Positions 63,388 to 64,000 of a stretch of 64,000 nucleotides of DNA are shown here, in pieces. The translations under genes were made by a program, and so were the position numbers. The first letter of the stretch is position 1, and every line of letters begins with the position of its first letter. Source of the DNA: Deinococcus sonorensis KR-87 (GTDB taxonomy: Bacteria; Deinococcota; Deinococci; Deinococcales; Deinococcaceae). The DNA lies in NCBI RefSeq assembly GCF_040256395.1, contig NZ_CP158299.1, positions 650,001-714,000 on the forward strand. Reading direction: 5' to 3'. Below the pieces are notes generated by a model. It ran no database searches and was not told the origin of the DNA. It saw nothing but the letters and a program-made list of their open reading frames with translations.

Positions 63388-64000
63388 CGTTTACGCCAGA
63401 CCAGCACCGTGAATACCACCGCCAGCACCAGCCCGGCCACCGCCAGCAGCAACAGCAGCAGGGCGCGCCGGTCGCGGGTCTGGCCCACAGCGCCGAGCTG
63501 ATGGGTGCGGTAGGCCTGCGCCTGCGGTGTCACCCCGATCACGTCCACCGGCAACGGAGCATTCAGGGCCGTTACCTGCAGGCTGGACTCCCCTCCGCCG
63601 GTGCTGGGCCGCAGGTAACCGTCCGGCGTGAAGGGCGAGTACACGCTCATGGTCACCCAGTAGCTGTACTGCCCGCTGGGAATCGGGGTGCCGATGACGA
63701 CAGTGCTGCCGGACAGCTGCACCGTCAGCGGCGTGGTGCGCGGCTGCGGGCGCGTCTGGCCGTCCGGCACGAATTCCAGGCTGGACCCGAAGCCGCTCAC
63801 CCGCAGGTGGTACTGCCAGCCGCCGCTGCCCGCCGCCGAGAAGCCCAGCCCCGCAAGATCGGTGGCGCCGCCCAGCCGGCTTTTCACGAACACGTCCAGC
63901 ACGCCCGCCGAGTAGCCGAGCGGCGCGTTCCACAGGTTCTGCACCGCGCCCAGGCCCACCCGCAGCTGCAACCGCCCACCCACGTCCTGCACCTGCAGTT
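63384..64000 (-). CDS. C-terminal glucodextranase-like binding-module protein (5' end outside window)
   Basis: The frame is open to the window edge; about 205 C-terminal residues are seen. [20 protein letters not shown] and [10 protein letters not shown] match the binding module found at the C-terminus of glucodextranase and many Deinococcus/Thermus secreted glycosidases. A transmembrane anchor with a basic tail ([20 protein letters not shown] then WRKR) ends the protein. The truncated upstream part could contain a glycoside hydrolase domain. Coupled to the EamA transporter gene. Confidence 0.72.

Overview
The window is high-GC bacterial chromosome and reads as a Deinococcus-type genome. This rests on protein family resemblance, codon use and promoter style: at least a dozen genes begin directly behind a TANNNT box with no ribosome binding site, the leaderless arrangement known from Deinococcus. 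No rRNA, tRNA, insertion sequence, prophage or CRISPR array was found.

Layout. Positions 1-9400 are housekeeping: the end of thrC, thrB, prs, a DUF427 gene, a large secreted GH13 amylase, a DUF47-Pit phosphate transport pair, tdh and two small unknown genes. Positions 9456-19430 form the first exopolysaccharide (EPS) block: a degenerate GDP-fucose-synthase-like protein, a WecG/TagA glycosyltransferase, a nucleotide-sugar epimerase, the initiating sugar-phosphate transferase (WbaP type), a CBM-like protein, an O-antigen ligase/polymerase, a Wzz/BY-kinase and a long-form RmlA. Positions 19600-30390 are mostly unrelated: a histidine kinase with a cysteine-free SUOX-fold partner, a molybdopterin oxidoreductase, a PIG-L deacetylase, a zinc-ribbon/HEPN-like protein, a C39-like peptidase, an esterase, DinB, Dus, GNAT and ArgB. 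Positions 30390-60104 form the second and larger EPS block: an NPCBM/beta-helix lipoprotein, an alginate-type O-acetylation operon (AlgF, AlgI, AlgJ and two AlgX-like proteins, one with an apparent frameshift), an AfsR/SARP-like regulator, three glycan-binding lipoproteins, a Wzy-type protein, six glycosyltransferases, Ugd and a UDP-xylose-synthase-like enzyme, and a Wzx flippase. The window ends with plsY, a lipoprotein, an aminodeoxyfutalosine-deaminase-like amidohydrolase, an EamA transporter and a truncated gene.

How it works together (inference). WbaP starts a lipid-linked repeat unit. The glycosyltransferases extend it with sugars supplied by RmlA, Ugd, Uxs and the epimerase. Wzx flips it, a Wzy-type protein polymerises it and Wzz/BY-kinase sets chain length. 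An AlgI/J/F/X machine, best known from synthase-dependent alginate, O-acetylates the product. Surface lipoproteins carrying NPCBM, malectin, kelch and beta-helix modules may bind or process it.

Main new observation. Eight EPS transcription units share one promoter design: two hexamers resembling TTWRCG, 11 bp apart start to start, then 9-10 bp, then a weak -10 hexamer with A at position 2 and T at position 6. This is how SARP/AfsR activators (and PhoB-type regulators) bind. A SARP/AfsR-like protein is encoded inside the cluster, at 39022-41523, and is the obvious candidate for controlling all eight.
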